The notes beneath the pieces are model-generated. The model was not told where the DNA came from and ran no database searches. It saw only the letters and a list, made by a program, of their open reading frames with translations. Both the position numbers and the translations under genes were made by a program. DNA of 64,000 nt, taken from NCBI RefSeq assembly GCF_001598295.1, contig NZ_BCYR01000016.1, forward strand, positions 1 through 64,000. The letters run 5' to 3'. Positions 24,056-32,628 of the stretch are shown here, piece by piece; position 1 is the stretch's first letter; every line of letters begins with the position of its first letter. Origin of the DNA: Klebsiella ornithinolytica NBRC 105727 = ATCC 31898 (GTDB lineage Bacteria > Pseudomonadota > Gammaproteobacteria > Enterobacterales > Enterobacteriaceae).

Positions 24056-24711
24056 GGCTGGCGTCCTTTACGGCAGGCTTTACCGGCAATATATCATTTA
24101 TCGGGTAACGGTTTTAATACACCAGGGATATTGTTTTGATTTGATTGATGTTCCCGGCACGACGCGATAAAACAGCGTTGCTGTGGGCGGGACTTTGCAT
24201 CACCGCGGATACAGTGGCACCGGTGCGACGATGCAGGCGCCAGAGGAGCGTTATGCGATAAGGCGTTGTCATCTGTGCCCTATAGACTGGCTATAGAATA
24301 AACACCGGCAAAGTATTTCGCTTGAAGTCGTACATCGTCGCAATACCCGCATATGGAACGAGACTTTTTATGGACATTGCTCATGCCGGATATAATGTGT
24401 TTTAAATATCAGGCCAATATTATGTTGATTCCTTTATAAATCTGCAGGCGATGAATAACGTATTTGATAAGCGTTATACATAATGATGACTTCAATTGGA
24501 TGTTTCTGAAGTGTTTTTATTTTAAATTTAGAGTGGTGCTGAGGGTGTTATAAATAACAAAGAGGTGTAAGGGTGAAAAATGATCTGAGCGGTAATAGAA
24601 CCTGTAGGCTAAAAAATACACCTGTTATGATAATGGTTTGGTGAATGTATAAACTGAATATATACAAAATAAAAATTATACAGAACGGGATTATTCGCTT
24701 ATTATCCGTGC
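24056..24711. other. AT-rich gene-free stretch where E. coli has ompN
   Basis: About 650 bp without any usable frame. The right two thirds is very AT-rich. In E. coli the porin gene ompN lies in this position between uspF and micC; I find no remnant of its coding sequence on either strand. The right end presumably holds the micC promoter. Confidence 0.6.
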
Positions 24712-24823
24712 GTTATTGCCTTCTATTGTCGCCAGTTTCTTTATTATGTTCGTCACATATTCACGCACGATATTATTTTGACGATAAAAATGACAAGCCC
24801 GAATGAATATTCGGGCTTTTTTT
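24712..24823 (+). ncRNA. micC: MicC small regulatory RNA (candidate)
   Basis: The 112-base stretch starts GTTATTGCCTTCTATTGTC, close to the 5' end of E. coli MicC, which is the part that pairs with ompC mRNA. It ends AAAAATGACAAGCCCGAAT, then ATTCGGGC and seven T, matching the MicC terminator. The middle has diverged. Strand and place (opposite to ydbK, right next to its 3' end) are as in E. coli. MicC is an Hfq-binding RNA that blocks translation of the porin OmpC. The sequence comparison is from memory. Confidence 0.72.
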
Positions 24824-24849
24824 ATGCTGAGGCTTAAAAACAGAGCGGG

Positions 24850-27800
24850 TTAACTCTCGGTTGCCGGTTTCTCCGCTTTGCCGGCCATCTGGGCCAGGAA
24901 GTCATAGCGTTTTTGCAAATCCGCCGCCGCATCCTTCCACAGCTGCTCCGCCACTTCGGGTTGCTGGGAGTTGAGGCGACGGAAACGTTGCTCGTTAAGC
25001 AGCGTTTCGGCCAGCGCATCTGACGGTGGGCGAGAGTCCAGCGCCAGCGGCAGTTTGCCTTCATCCGCACGACGAGGGTCGAAGCGGTACAGCGGCCAGA
25101 AGCCGGTGGCGGTCAGCTGACGCATCTGATCGTGGCTGAGCGCCAGATCGTAACCGTGCTCTTCGCAGGGGCTGTAGGCGATAATCAGCGACGGGCCAGG
25201 GTAGGCCTCCGCTTCCTGAATCGCTTTCACCGTCTGATTCAGCTGCGCCCCCAGCGAAATTTGCGCGACGTAAACATGTCCGTACATCATCATGCTGACG
25301 CCGAGGTCCTTACGCGCCTTGCGCTTGCCATGCTCACCAAATTTGGTGACCGCGCCGAGCGGAGTCGCCTTCGATGCCTGGCCGCCGGTATTGGAATAAC
25401 ACTGGGTATCGAGAACCAGAATGTTGACGTTTTCGGTCAGGCTCAGGACGTGGTCGAGACCGCCGAAGCCAATGTCATAGGCCCAGCCATCGCCGCCGAT
25501 AAGCCAGATGGATTTCTCAACCAGCGCATCGGCATCGGTTAAGAGCTCCTTCGCACCGGCTTCATTAGCCAGAACCTGGCGTAGCTCGGCCACCTGTTCG
25601 CGGCGCACCTCCGGGGTGGCGTCGGCCTGCAGCGCCTCATACAACGCTGGCGGCAGTTTATCGGCAAACGTTGCCAGCAGGCGCATGACGCGCTGACGGT
25701 GCTGGTCGACGGTTAAGCGGAAGCCGAGGCCAAATTCGGCGTTGTCTTCGAACAGCGAGTTTGCCCACGCCGGGCCACGGCCGTTGGCGTCGGTGGTATA
25801 CGGTGTGGATGGCAGATTACCGCCGTAAATCGACGAGCAGCCGGTGGCGTTAGCGATCAGCATCCGATCCCCGTACAGCTGGGTCAGCAGTTTGATATAC
25901 GGCGTTTCGCCGCAGCCGGAACAGGCCCCGGAATATTCAAACAGCGGGCTGATCAGTTGCGAGGTGCGGATATCAATCCGCTCCAGAGTGCTGCGGTCGA
26001 TTTCCGGCAGGTTGAGGAAGAAGTCGTAGTTCACTTTCTCTTCTTCCACATGCTCAAGGCGCGACATCATGTTGATGGCCTTGATTTCAGGATTCTGCCG
26101 GTCTTTTGCCGGACACACTTCCACGCACAGGTTACAGCCGGTGCAATCTTCCGGCGCCACCTGCAGGACATATTTCTGCCCGCGCATATCGCGCGATTTG
26201 ACATCCAGGGAGTGCAGACTGGCCGGGGCCGCCTCCATGGCCTGCGGAGGGACCACTTTGGCGCGAATCGCTGAATGCGGGCAGGCGGCGACGCAGTGGT
26301 TACACTGAGTGCACAGCTCCTCCTTCCAGATGGGGATCTCTTCGGCGATATTGCGTTTTTCCCAGCGCGTGGTGCCCATTGGCCAGGTGCCATCCGGCGG
26401 CAGCGCGGAGACCGGTAGCGCATCGCCGAGCCCGGCCAGCATCGCGGCGGTGACGGTTTTCACAAAATCCGGCGCGGCATCGGAGACCACCGGCGGACGG
26501 TTCGGGCTGGAGGCATCGACCGGGCGCAACGGCACTTCGGCCAACGATTCGCGCGCCAGCGCCAGCGCCTGCCAGTTGCGCTCAACCAGATCCTGGCCTT
26601 TGCTGCTGTAGCTTTTCGCAATGGCGCCCTGCAGTTCGGCCAGCGCGCTGTCGCCCGGCAGAATTTGCGTTAAGTGGAAGAATGCCATCTGCATGACGGT
26701 ATTGATACGCGCGCCAAGGCTGCATTCTCGGGCAATTTTCGCAGCGTTGACGATATAAAAGCGCGCTTTTTTCTGATTCAGCGTTGCCTGCACTTCCTGC
26801 GGCAGGCGCGACCAGACGTCATCCACACCATAAGGTGTATTGAGCAAGAAAATCCCGCCGGGTTTTAACCGCTCAACCATTTGATATTTGTCGATAAACT
26901 GTAGCTGATGGCAGCCAACGAAATCGGCCTGCGAGATCAAATAGGAGGAGCGAATCGGTTTCTCACTGACGCGTAAATGCGAAACGGTCAACCCGCCGGC
27001 TTTTTTCGAGTCATAGACAAAATAGCCCTGCGAGAACCACGGCGTGGAGTTACCGATAATTTTGATATTGTTTTTAGTGGCCGATACGCTGCCATCGCTG
27101 CCGAGGCCGTAGAACAGCGCCTCCAGTTTGGCTTCTGACGGCAGGGTGTTCTCCCCGAGCGGCAGGGAGAGATTGGTCACATCATCATAAATGCCGACGG
27201 TGAATCGCGGTTTGGGCCGGGCTTCGCGCAATTCATTGAAGATAGCCAGCACGCACTCCGGGCCGAACTCTTTCGATGAAAGGCCGTAGCGGCCGCCGAC
27301 GGTGCGGGGAAGAGTTTCACGTTCGCCGCGGTTAAAGGCTTCCGCCAGCGCGGTCATGATATCCAGGTACAGCGGCTCGGCATGGGCGCCCGGTTCTTTG
27401 GTGCGATCCAGAACGGCGATAGCGCGGGTGCTTTCCGGCAGTGCCTCCAGCAGATGGGCGGCTGAGAAGGGGCGATAGAGGCGAACTTTCAGGACACCGA
27501 CTTTTTCGCCACGGCTCAGCAGTTCGTCAACGACCTCTTCACAGGTGCCGATCGCCGAGCCCATAATCACAATCACCCGTTCTGCCTGCGGATGGCCATA
27601 AAACTCGAACGGTTTGTACTGACGCCCGGTCGCGGCGGCGAAATCGTTCATCGCCGTTTCAACGTGGTCATAGACCGCGTCGTACCAGGGGTTCGTGGCT
27701 TCGCGGGACTGGAAATAAGTATCCGGGTTCGCCGAAGTGCCGCGGATCACCGGATGTTCCGGATTCAGCGCGCGCAGACGGTGCGCGTCAATCTCGTCCT

Positions 27801-28377
27801 GAGGCAGCAGGTTGCGAATGGTGTCATCCGCAAGCGGGGCGATTTTATTGATTTCATGCGAAGTGCGGAAGCCGTCGAAGAAATGGATAAACGGCACCCG
27901 GCTCTTAAGCGTGGCGATATGGGAAATCAGCGCAAAGTCCTGGGCTTCCTGGACGCTGCTGGCGCACAGCATGGCGCAGCCGGTCTGGCGTACGGCCATG
28001 ACGTCGGAATGGTCGCCGAAGATCGAGAGTGCGTGGGTGGCGACGGTACGAGCGGCAACGTGCAGGACAAACGGCATCAGCTGACCGGCCAGTTTGTACA
28101 GCGTGGGGATCATCAGCAGTAAACCCTGCGATGAGGTAAAGGAGGTCGAGAGCGCCCCGGTTTGCAGCGCGCCGTGTACGGCACCGATGGCCCCGGCTTC
28201 CGACTGCATTTCGACGACGCGAGGTACGTCTCCCCACACGTTTTTAAGCCCGTTACCCGCCCAGGCATCCGCCTGTTCCGCCATCGTTGAACTGGGCGTA
28301 ATCGGGTAGATGGCGATAACCTCACTTGTGCGAAACGCGACTGAAGCGGCCGCGCCATTACCGTCGATAGTAATCAT
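24850..28377 (-). CDS. ydbK: Pyruvate:flavodoxin/ferredoxin oxidoreductase YdbK (NifJ-like)
   Basis: A 1175-residue iron-sulfur/thiamine-diphosphate enzyme that converts pyruvate and CoA to acetyl-CoA and CO2 with reduction of flavodoxin or ferredoxin. Domain order: pyrimidine-binding (AVASV-type IAIYPITPSSTMAE), gamma domain, two 4Fe-4S motifs CTQCNHCVAACP and CTGCNLCVEVCP, and the TPP-domain with CSGCGETPYIKL, GGDGWAYDIGFGG and YSNTGGQASKATP. The length agrees with E. coli YdbK (about 1174). The ATG at 28375-28377 matches the conserved MITIDGNGAAA start; the longer frame is unlikely. It is a single-gene unit. Confidence 0.96.
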   Translation of the reverse strand: MITIDGNGAAASVAFRTSEVIAIYPITPSSTMAEQADAWAGNGLKNVWGDVPRVVEMQSEAGAIGAVHGALQTGALSTSFTSSQGLLLMIPTLYKLAGQLMPFVLHVAARTVATHALSIFGDHSDVMAVRQTGCAMLCASSVQEAQDFALISHIATLKSRVPFIHFFDGFRTSHEINKIAPLADDTIRNLLPQDEIDAHRLRALNPEHPVIRGTSANPDTYFQSREATNPWYDAVYDHVETAMNDFAAATGRQYKPFEFYGHPQAERVIVIMGSAIGTCEEVVDELLSRGEKVGVLKVRLYRPFSAAHLLEALPESTRAIAVLDRTKEPGAHAEPLYLDIMTALAEAFNRGERETLPRTVGGRYGLSSKEFGPECVLAIFNELREARPKPRFTVGIYDDVTNLSLPLGENTLPSEAKLEALFYGLGSDGSVSATKNNIKIIGNSTPWFSQGYFVYDSKKAGGLTVSHLRVSEKPIRSSYLISQADFVGCHQLQFIDKYQMVERLKPGGIFLLNTPYGVDDVWSRLPQEVQATLNQKKARFYIVNAAKIARECSLGARINTVMQMAFFHLTQILPGDSALAELQGAIAKSYSSKGQDLVERNWQALALARESLAEVPLRPVDASSPNRPPVVSDAAPDFVKTVTAAMLAGLGDALPVSALPPDGTWPMGTTRWEKRNIAEEIPIWKEELCTQCNHCVAACPHSAIRAKVVPPQAMEAAPASLHSLDVKSRDMRGQKYVLQVAPEDCTGCNLCVEVCPAKDRQNPEIKAINMMSRLEHVEEEKVNYDFFLNLPEIDRSTLERIDIRTSQLISPLFEYSGACSGCGETPYIKLLTQLYGDRMLIANATGCSSIYGGNLPSTPYTTDANGRGPAWANSLFEDNAEFGLGFRLTVDQHRQRVMRLLATFADKLPPALYEALQADATPEVRREQVAELRQVLANEAGAKELLTDADALVEKSIWLIGGDGWAYDIGFGGLDHVLSLTENVNILVLDTQCYSNTGGQASKATPLGAVTKFGEHGKRKARKDLGVSMMMYGHVYVAQISLGAQLNQTVKAIQEAEAYPGPSLIIAYSPCEEHGYDLALSHDQMRQLTATGFWPLYRFDPRRADEGKLPLALDSRPPSDALAETLLNEQRFRRLNSQQPEVAEQLWKDAAADLQKRYDFLAQMAGKAEKPATES

Positions 28378-28958
28378 AAGAAGACACCCTAACATTGCGC
28401 AAAAGAAGAGACCTGACAAACGGCTACAGGTCTTGTAATTATAGTGGCTAGTATAAGGGCATTATCTATACCCTTGAAGTTGTGAGGCTTTCGAGTGCAC
28501 AAATTGATCCACGAATTCTTCCCCGGAAGGGCAAAAGATACCGACGGCTTTGTATCTATCTTTATGATTATTATGCATTTATGTTGACAGGCGGCGTAAC
28601 GGGCAGGTTTCCCCGTGGTGAGAGCCGTGCTGTCGAAGATATCGCCGTTGACGTATCAATCTGCCTGTGGGTCTGAATCAGGGGGCATTATTTATCTGCG
28701 AATTCGCGATACCCGATTTTCTAATCCTGACGTTGTGGAATAGCCATTCACGATTAACATTGGCAATGATGGGACATATTGTAGGCGGATGTTAGCGGAC
28801 TGCGAATGTGAGAACTCCGCTATTTGTGATTTTTACATTCTGCCTTTACAAAGATAAACAAAGGTTGAAATAAACTCTCTTTTGCGGGTGTTAATATCAG
28901 CTCAACATTGCTGGATTAACTACGGAATGGTTAGCAAAAGTCAACCTGGAGAGTTTTT

Positions 28959-29147
28959 ATGCAAAAATCTACCCGAAAAACCCTTTGTACAAAGCGATGG
29001 TCACGGACGCCTGAATCACAGGACCTGCAAAAAGATCGGTTTGATCCACTTTGGTCAGAGCATAAAGACAGCGGTTGCCGTAAAAAAGAGTGGAAAAAAG
29101 CGGGCTTAACGTTGTGCAGTAAAAATTCCCCCCTGAGATCTGATTGA
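28959..29147 (+). CDS. Possible 62-residue basic protein, hypothetical
   Basis: A frame with CTGGAGAG seven bases before its ATG. The product is strongly basic and hydrophilic (TRKTLCTKRWSR at the start, DSGCRKKEWKKAGLTLCSK near the end) with three or more cysteines and no membrane segment. I do not recognise it. A hairpin starts about 19 bp after its stop codon. The RBS and the hairpin favour a real gene; the lack of any known family speaks against it. Confidence 0.3.
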   Translation: MQKSTRKTLCTKRWSRTPESQDLQKDRFDPLWSEHKDSGCRKKEWKKAGLTLCSKNSPLRSD

Positions 29148-29423
29148 TATTTTTATTAGATTTTGCCTCCTGTATAAAAATCAGGAGGCGGTCTGCCTGG
29201 GGATTTTAATTTTAAGGACCATTGGCTGGTTGAGATTATATTTTAGGGTATATCTAAAAATGCCGAACTTTAATGAAAAAAGGTGACCTGGTCGTTGGCT
29301 TGCAATTTGATAATAGCATTAACGCTATGATGTCGCCGGCTGGTGGATAAATAGCTGAGCGGGATAACCTTCCTGGCACGATCCGAGCTCCGTAGAGAAG
29401 GGGCGGGAGAAGGGCGTCATGAC

Positions 29424-29449
29424 AACCCTGCCATCTGGCGGGGTTTTAT
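29424..29449 (+). terminator. Orphan Rho-independent terminator
   Basis: AACCCTGCC-ATCT-GGCGGGGTT forms a 9-bp stem with one G-T pair, followed by TTATC. No gene on the plus strand ends here, so it may close a small RNA or the transcript of the 62-codon frame upstream. Confidence 0.5.
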
Positions 29450-29766
29450 CGTTATGGGCGGCGGCATCCTGGTCGCGAGAGTGACTGGCGTGTGAGCAAA
29501 CGCTCTTTTTTCATCACAAGTACAGCCGTTTTGACGGCGATAGCCACAGCCCGCCGGGAAGACCGCGGCCAGCGGCGTGCATCGCGGGTATAGATGATCC
29601 ACAGCATTCCTGTCATTTTCCCTGACAAGATCAACGATCGGCGGAAAATTTGCTAAGAAATGTTAATGGGGCGCATAAATACGTATTTCGCCTCTCGACG
29701 TCAGGCGCTGCGCTGCCTATTATTCTTGGGTTTGTTTATTTTGGGAAGTTTCTGAGGGGAGAGACG

Positions 29767-30033
29767 ATGCGAGCAGCGTTTTTAGTAGGGTGTGCCGCGT
29801 TATTATTGTCGGCCTGTAGTAGCGAACCTGTTCAGCAGGCAACCGCGGCACACGTGTCGCCGGGAATGCGTGCCGCGATGAGCAGCTCAGGGCAGGCGAA
29901 CTGCGCGATGATTGGCGGCTCATTGTCCGTGGCACGACAGCTTGATGGTTCGGCGATCGGCATGTGCGCGTTACCCAACGGCAAGCGCTGCAGCGAACAG
30001 GCGTTAGCGGGTGGAAGCTGCGGTAACTACTAG
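29767..30033 (+). CDS. ydbJ: DUF333 lipoprotein YdbJ
   Basis: An 88-residue exported lipoprotein. The signal sequence RAAFLVGCAALLLSAC ends in a lipobox (LSAC) near residue 17. The DUF333 domain follows: SGQANCAMIGGSLSVARQLDG, then ALPNGKRCSEQALAGGSC. Members of the family contain repeated small Cys-rich modules in the envelope; function is unknown. The ATG at 29767 after GGGGAGAGACG is chosen; the longer frame has no signal peptide. It converges on hslJ and their stop codons overlap by four bases. Confidence 0.9.
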   Translation: MRAAFLVGCAALLLSACSSEPVQQATAAHVSPGMRAAMSSSGQANCAMIGGSLSVARQLDGSAIGMCALPNGKRCSEQALAGGSCGNY

Positions 30034-30452
30034 TTGACCAGGTCGGCGAGTTTATAGACCAGAGTCTGATCGGCAGTGGCCAGCGTCAGCTGATTTTCCG
30101 TCAGGTCAACCTGTGCGCCATCGCGCAGCATTTTGCTCAGCGTATTATCCAGCGTATTCAGCTGAGAATCGGTGCACAGCATACGGGTCATCGCCAGCGT
30201 TTTGACCTTCAGCTCGCCGCCGCTGATTTTGCCTTTACCGCTAAAGCGGTTGCACATGTTTCCTGAAACATACATATCTTCGCCAAAACTCAGCTCCAGC
30301 GGTTTGGCTCCCGCCGCCAGCGCCTGGCCATTCACGCTGGTCAGGACGAAACGATGGTGCTGAAGTTGCTCCGCGCCGGTGGAAACTTTGCTGTTGTAGA
30401 CACAGCCAGATAACAGCATTCCTGCCGCCAGCAGTGCAGCAAACTTGTTCAT
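30030..30452 (-). CDS. hslJ: Heat-inducible lipoprotein HslJ (META domain)
   Basis: A 140-residue lipoprotein. The signal is MNKFAALLAAGMLLSGC with cleavage before Cys17. A META domain follows, with FVLTSVNGQAL, the SFGEDMYVSGNMCNRFSG core and an AMTRMLCTDSQ segment that holds the second conserved cysteine. HslJ was found as a heat-shock and novobiocin-resistance gene in E. coli; its activity is not known. The ATG at 30450-30452 follows GGAGGAAAA on the minus strand. It lies downstream of ldhA in the same orientation with a terminator between. Confidence 0.92.
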   Translation of the reverse strand: MNKFAALLAAGMLLSGCVYNSKVSTGAEQLQHHRFVLTSVNGQALAAGAKPLELSFGEDMYVSGNMCNRFSGKGKISGGELKVKTLAMTRMLCTDSQLNTLDNTLSKMLRDGAQVDLTENQLTLATADQTLVYKLADLVN

Positions 30453-30534
30453 TTTTCCTCCAAAAACATTTATCACATCTATTAAATACGCACAGTTTAA
30501 CTTTACTGCAGGCAATTTCTGTGGGGGTTATCTG

Positions 30535-30561
30535 AAAGTGCCCCCCGTGGAAGGAGGGCAC
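30535..30561 (-). terminator. Terminator of ldhA
   Basis: On the minus strand GTGCCCTCC-TTCCAC-GGGGGGCAC makes a 9-bp stem (one G-T pair) followed by TTTCAG. It lies 17 bp after the ldhA stop. Confidence 0.65.
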
Positions 30562-30577
30562 AAAAGGGAAAGGACGA

Positions 30578-31567
30578 TCAGACCAGCGCGTTCGGGCAGG
30601 TTTCGCCAGCATCGACCTGGCGCAGGTTATCGAGGGTCGTTTGTGAAATGCTGATCAGCGCCTCGGCGGTCAGGAAAGCCTGGTGCCCGGTGAACAACAC
30701 GTTATGACAGGCAGAAAGGCGACGGAAGACGTCATCCTGAATCACGTCATTGGACTTATCTTCGAAGAACAGATCGCGTTCATTCTCATACACGTCCATG
30801 CCCAGCGCCCCGATTTTCTGGTGTTTCAGCGCATCGATCGCCGCCTGAGAATCAATCAGCGCCCCGCGGCTGGTATTGATCACCATCACGCCGTCTTTCA
30901 TTTGCTCAAACGCCGCATGATTCAGCAGATGGTAGTTCTCTTCCGTCAGCGGACAGTGCAGGGAGATCACGTCGGACTGCGCATACAGCGTCGGCAAATC
31001 AACATACTCGACGCCAAGATCCAGCGCCGCGGCGCTTGGATAGGGATCGAACGCCAGCAGGCGCATGCCAAACCCTTTCAGAATACGCAGCGTGGCGACG
31101 CCGATTTTGCCCGTCCCGATCACCCCGGCGGTTTTACCGTGCATGGTAAAGCCGGTTAAGCCTTCCAGCGAGAAGTTAGCATCGCGGGTACGCTGGTAGG
31201 CGCGGTGGATACGGCGGTTCAACGACATCATCATGCCGATGGCATGTTCAGCCACGGCCTCCGGCGAATAGGCGGGAACGCGGACAACGCGCAGACCCAG
31301 CTCTTTTGCCGCATCCAGATCGACGTTGTTAAACCCGGCGCAGCGCAGGGCGATGTACTTCACGCCATGCGCTTTCAGCTCTTCCAGTACCGGACGGCTT
31401 CCGTCATCGTTGACAAAAATGCACACGGCTTCACAACCGTTGGCCGTTTTCGCGGTTTTTTCGGTTAACAGGAAGTCGAAAAATTCGAGTTCAAAGCCAT
31501 ATGTATCATTAACATGCTGAAGGTACTTTTTATCGTACTGCTTCGTACTATACACAGCGATTTTCAT
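30578..31567 (-). CDS. ldhA: Fermentative D-lactate dehydrogenase
   Basis: A 329-residue NADH-dependent enzyme that reduces pyruvate to D-lactate in mixed-acid fermentation. It starts KIAVYSTKQYDKKYLQ. The D-2-hydroxyacid dehydrogenase features are ALRCAGFNNVDL (substrate Arg/Asn side), the NAD fold GKTAGVIGTGKIGVA, NTSRGALID, the Glu region GMDVYENE, and the catalytic His in LFTGHQAFLT. Length equals E. coli LdhA. A monocistronic gene, regulated by acid and anaerobiosis in E. coli; no regulatory site is obvious here. Confidence 0.97.
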   Translation of the reverse strand: MKIAVYSTKQYDKKYLQHVNDTYGFELEFFDFLLTEKTAKTANGCEAVCIFVNDDGSRPVLEELKAHGVKYIALRCAGFNNVDLDAAKELGLRVVRVPAYSPEAVAEHAIGMMMSLNRRIHRAYQRTRDANFSLEGLTGFTMHGKTAGVIGTGKIGVATLRILKGFGMRLLAFDPYPSAAALDLGVEYVDLPTLYAQSDVISLHCPLTEENYHLLNHAAFEQMKDGVMVINTSRGALIDSQAAIDALKHQKIGALGMDVYENERDLFFEDKSNDVIQDDVFRRLSACHNVLFTGHQAFLTAEALISISQTTLDNLRQVDAGETCPNALV

Positions 31568-31712
31568 AAGACTTTTCTCCAGTGATTATACCGTCACGGT
31601 AGCATATTTAAAATAATCGTACAAATATTAAAAATTAGTTTGGCATGGCGGGTATATAATAATTCTAGAGCATATCACTGAGTTGAGGTATCTCTTTAAA
31701 ACACAATGTATT

Positions 31713-32213
31713 TTACCAAAAACTGAAGCTGAAGGCACCGGGAGCCAGCAGAAGCAGCGGCCAGAGAAGTCCCGAGCTGACATTGGCCAGTTGAAAACGC
31801 CAGAACGGCGTGCCGCTGACGCCGCTGGCCAGGGGGAGGGTGGCGCGAAGCGGCGAGAGAAAACGCCCGAAAAACACCGCCCATTCGCCGTGGCGATGGA
31901 GAAAGGTCAGGCTACGGGCCAGCCGATCGCCGCGCAGCCAGCGAAGTCGTAGCAGACGATGCTGATAGTACCGTCCCAGCCACCAGGAGATCCAGAATCC
32001 ACCGATTGCCCCCAGGCTGGCGCTGAGCCACATAAATAAGAAGTGATTCAGGCTGCCGGAGGCGAGCGGGCCGAGCAGCAGCAGCCCGGATGTGCCCGGC
32101 ACCAGCAGGGAAATCAGGGCACAGGATTTGCTGAACGTCAGCAGGAAGACCAGCAGCAGCAGGAATGAATAGTGGCGCTGGGCATACTCAATAAGCGAAA
32201 CAAAAAACTCCAC
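31713..32213 (-). CDS. DedA-family membrane protein
   Basis: A 166-residue integral membrane protein with four or five hydrophobic helices. DedA marks are a re-entrant-like SKSCALISLLVPGTSGLLLLG near residue 35, GGFWISWWLGRYYQ, and the conserved FFGRFLSPLRATLPLASGV helix. DedA proteins transport lipids, mainly recycling undecaprenyl phosphate or phosphatidylethanolamine. It begins with GTG. At this site E. coli has ydbH directly after ldhA, so this gene is extra. It is shorter than most DedA proteins (about 200) at the C-terminal end. Confidence 0.8.
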   Translation of the reverse strand: MEFFVSLIEYAQRHYSFLLLLVFLLTFSKSCALISLLVPGTSGLLLLGPLASGSLNHFLFMWLSASLGAIGGFWISWWLGRYYQHRLLRLRWLRGDRLARSLTFLHRHGEWAVFFGRFLSPLRATLPLASGVSGTPFWRFQLANVSSGLLWPLLLLAPGAFSFSFW

Positions 32214-32628
32214 GGGATCCGCCCACTTGTTAGATCGATTCCCGCGAGTGTGACAGGGGCTGGCTAAATGGCGGTTAAATAAGCGGATGGCAACAATTCA
32301 CCATAACGATGATGTCGCAGCAACTATTCTTAGAATCTATCCCGACTGGGCTATCGGCGCAGGCCGTTTGCACGCGGACAGCGCGGAGAAAACGGAGCGT
32401 ACAGGAAGTTGCTGGCGATTTGCATCGCTTCGCTTACCCTGCGGGCCGCGCTGAAGGGCGTGCAAGAATCGCGCGTTGTGAGCTCTGCCCGGGGCAAAAT
32501 GACAAGCAAAATAGCCCGGATGAGATAGGCTCTTAAGCGGGATAGAAACTTTAACTCACTGGTCGAACGTGCCACAATACGCGCTACTTTCGGCTTTTAC
32601 TTTTGTTTAATCAGGATATTAACTGCCC
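32214..32628. other. Intergenic stretch upstream of ydbH
   Basis: Divergent promoter region between the DedA-family gene and ydbH. A 75-codon plus-strand frame (32309-32536) has no RBS and no family features, so it is not called. No other signal is clear. Confidence 0.45.

Larger units (their letters stand above)
28378..29766. other. 1.4-kb intergenic stretch between ydbK and ydbJ
   Basis: Unusually long for this backbone. The left part holds the ydbK promoter region. A possible 62-codon gene lies at 28959-29147. Just after it GCCTCCTG and CAGGAGGC (29166-29190) form an 8-bp hairpin without U-run. A second, terminator-like hairpin lies at 29424-29449. Shorter frames elsewhere have no RBS. 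Confidence 0.5.

Noticed and set aside
32309-32536. 75-codon frame upstream of ydbH
   Set aside because: Lies in promoter DNA, no RBS, no likeness to known proteins.
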